Source of the DNA: Terriglobia bacterium
Lineage (GTDB): Bacteria; Acidobacteriota; Terriglobia; UBA7540
Assembly (NCBI GenBank): GCA_030042795.1
Contig: JASHYZ010000528.1
Span: 1-6,639, forward strand
DNA length: 6,639 nucleotides
Reading direction: 5' to 3'
The position numbers and the translations under genes were made by a program. Below are positions 5,746-6,639 of the stretch, piece by piece. Position 1 is the first letter of the stretch. Each line of letters opens with the position of its first letter. The notes under the pieces are model-generated. The model ran no database searches. It worked only from the letters and a program-made list of their open reading frames with translations, and was not told the origin of the DNA.

Positions 5746-6639
5746 TCAACGTCCATAATCGCTTGCGCTCTCCGCACACTCACCCACAAGGCTATTCGGG
5801 CCCGCCGCTGTCACCCTCACATTCATATAACGCCCGTTCCACCCGGGTTCGCCCGGGAAATTCACCACCCGGTTGCTGGTGGTCCGGCCCACCACTTGGC
5901 CGAGCTTCGGCTGGTAGCCTTCGACTAGAACTTCAAATTCGCGTCCCACCAGAGCCTGATTGCGCCGCAACTGAATCTGCCGCTGGCGCTCCTGTAGCTC
6001 GATGAGGCGCCTCCCCTTCTCCTCTTCCGGCACGTCGTCGCTCCAACCGCCGGCTGGTGTCTTGGGCCGCGGCGAATACTTGAAGGAAAAGACCTGGTCG
6101 TACTCCACCTCGTCGAGAAGAGCGAGCGTCTGCCGGAAATCAGTTTCGGTTTCACCGCAAAAGCCAGTAATCATGTCCGTCGAAATGCTGATCTCACGCT
6201 TCGCACGGCGGACGCAATCGATCTTTTCCAGGTATTCTTCGCGTGTGTAGGTGCGCCGCATGCGTGCGAGCACCGTGTTAGACCCACACTGAACCGGCAG
6301 ATGAACATGGTCACATAGGGTAGGGTGCGCGTCGATGGCGGCGACGATGTCCGGGGTAAAGTCGCGCGGGTGCGAAGTGGTAAAGCGCACACGCCGCACA
6401 CCCTCAACTTCGGCTACGCGGGCGAGCAAATCAGCGAAGCTGAGCGCCGACGACGATGGGTCACGCCACGAATTTACTGTTTGACCGAGCAACTGGATCT
6501 CCGTGTAGCCAGCATCCACAAGGCGCCGGCATTCTGCCAAAATACGGTCCGCCGGCCGGCTTCGTTCAGGGCCCCTCGTTGTGGGCACGACGCAGTACGA
6601 ACAAGCCTTGTCGCAACCTTCGATGATGGTGAGATAGGC
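5746..6639 (-). CDS. miaB: tRNA-2-methylthio-N6-dimethylallyladenosine synthase MiaB (partial, N-terminus missing)
   Basis: The frame is open from the window edge for 297 codons, so the N-terminal UPF0004 iron-sulfur domain and start lie outside. The fragment opens with TIIEGCDKACSYCVVPTTRG, where CxxxCxxC (residues 9, 13, 16 of the fragment) ligates the radical-SAM 4Fe-4S cluster. GQTVNSW, TTSHPRDF, HLPVQCGS and ISISTDMITGFCGETETDF follow in the usual MiaB order, then FKYSPRPKTPA. The C-terminal TRAM RNA-binding domain lies at about 220-285 (LVGREFEVLVEG through LVGEC). MiaB adds a methylthio group to i6A37 of tRNAs that read UNN codons, using SAM and auxiliary cluster sulfur. VQCGS and GFCGET carry Cys where the E. 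coli enzyme has Ser and Pro; similar variants occur in other phyla, from memory. It is the first visible gene of the compact cluster that continues through parB. Confidence 0.97.
   Translation of the reverse strand, partial: AYLTIIEGCDKACSYCVVPTTRGPERSRPADRILAECRRLVDAGYTEIQLLGQTVNSWRDPSSSALSFADLLARVAEVEGVRRVRFTTSHPRDFTPDIVAAIDAHPTLCDHVHLPVQCGSNTVLARMRRTYTREEYLEKIDCVRRAKREISISTDMITGFCGETETDFRQTLALLDEVEYDQVFSFKYSPRPKTPAGGWSDDVPEEEKGRRLIELQERQRQIQLRRNQALVGREFEVLVEGYQPKLGQVVGRTTSNRVVNFPGEPGWNGRYMNVRVTAAGPNSLVGECAESASDYGR

Noticed and set aside
5746..6639. Cys variants in MiaB motifs (VQCGS, GFCGET) as a possible new activity
   Set aside because: The remaining MiaB motifs are intact and such variants are, as I recall, found in MiaB proteins of other phyla, so they look like lineage variation.

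Overview
The window is a GC-rich piece of bacterial chromosome. All eight protein genes that I can support lie on the minus strand, so transcription runs from high to low coordinates. Gene content and protein style suggest an Acidobacteriota (Terriglobia-like) soil or environmental genome: a fused gamma-alpha 2-oxoacid:ferredoxin oxidoreductase, miaB next to a DUF151 nuclease and parAB, and REP-like palindromes between genes. This taxonomic call rests on memory of similar proteins, not on a search.

In the direction of transcription, block 1 (6639 to 3269) is one compact cluster. It holds the 3' part of miaB (tRNA ms2i6A methylthiotransferase, cut by the window edge), a small coiled-coil protein of unknown function, a DUF151 bifunctional nuclease, and parA and parB of a chromosome-partition system. 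Spacings are 6 nt, an 11-nt overlap, 42-63 nt, and an 11-nt overlap, so the genes are probably co-transcribed and partly translationally coupled. ParB has a GTG start behind a textbook Shine-Dalgarno sequence inside the end of parA. No parS site was seen in the window.

After a 237-bp gap with a possible promoter comes block 2 (3031 to 1416): an AI-2E family (PF01594) transporter-like membrane protein followed by a small four-helix membrane protein of the phage-holin-4_2 (PF04020) type. A 409-bp gene-free stretch follows. It holds a roughly 140-bp imperfect palindrome, a smaller hairpin, an extended -10 promoter, and a leader of about 140 nt with several possible stems. That leader precedes block 3: the first 335 codons of a 2-oxoacid:ferredoxin oxidoreductase alpha subunit (korA-like), which runs off the low-coordinate edge; its beta subunit would be expected just outside.

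Most of the window is conventional housekeeping sequence. The points worth a second look are the palindromic intergenic element, the structured korA leader, the coiled-coil gene between miaB and the nuclease with its odd C-terminus, and a hairpin that abuts the longer possible parA start. I saw no clear sign of a novel defence, mobile or CRISPR system.
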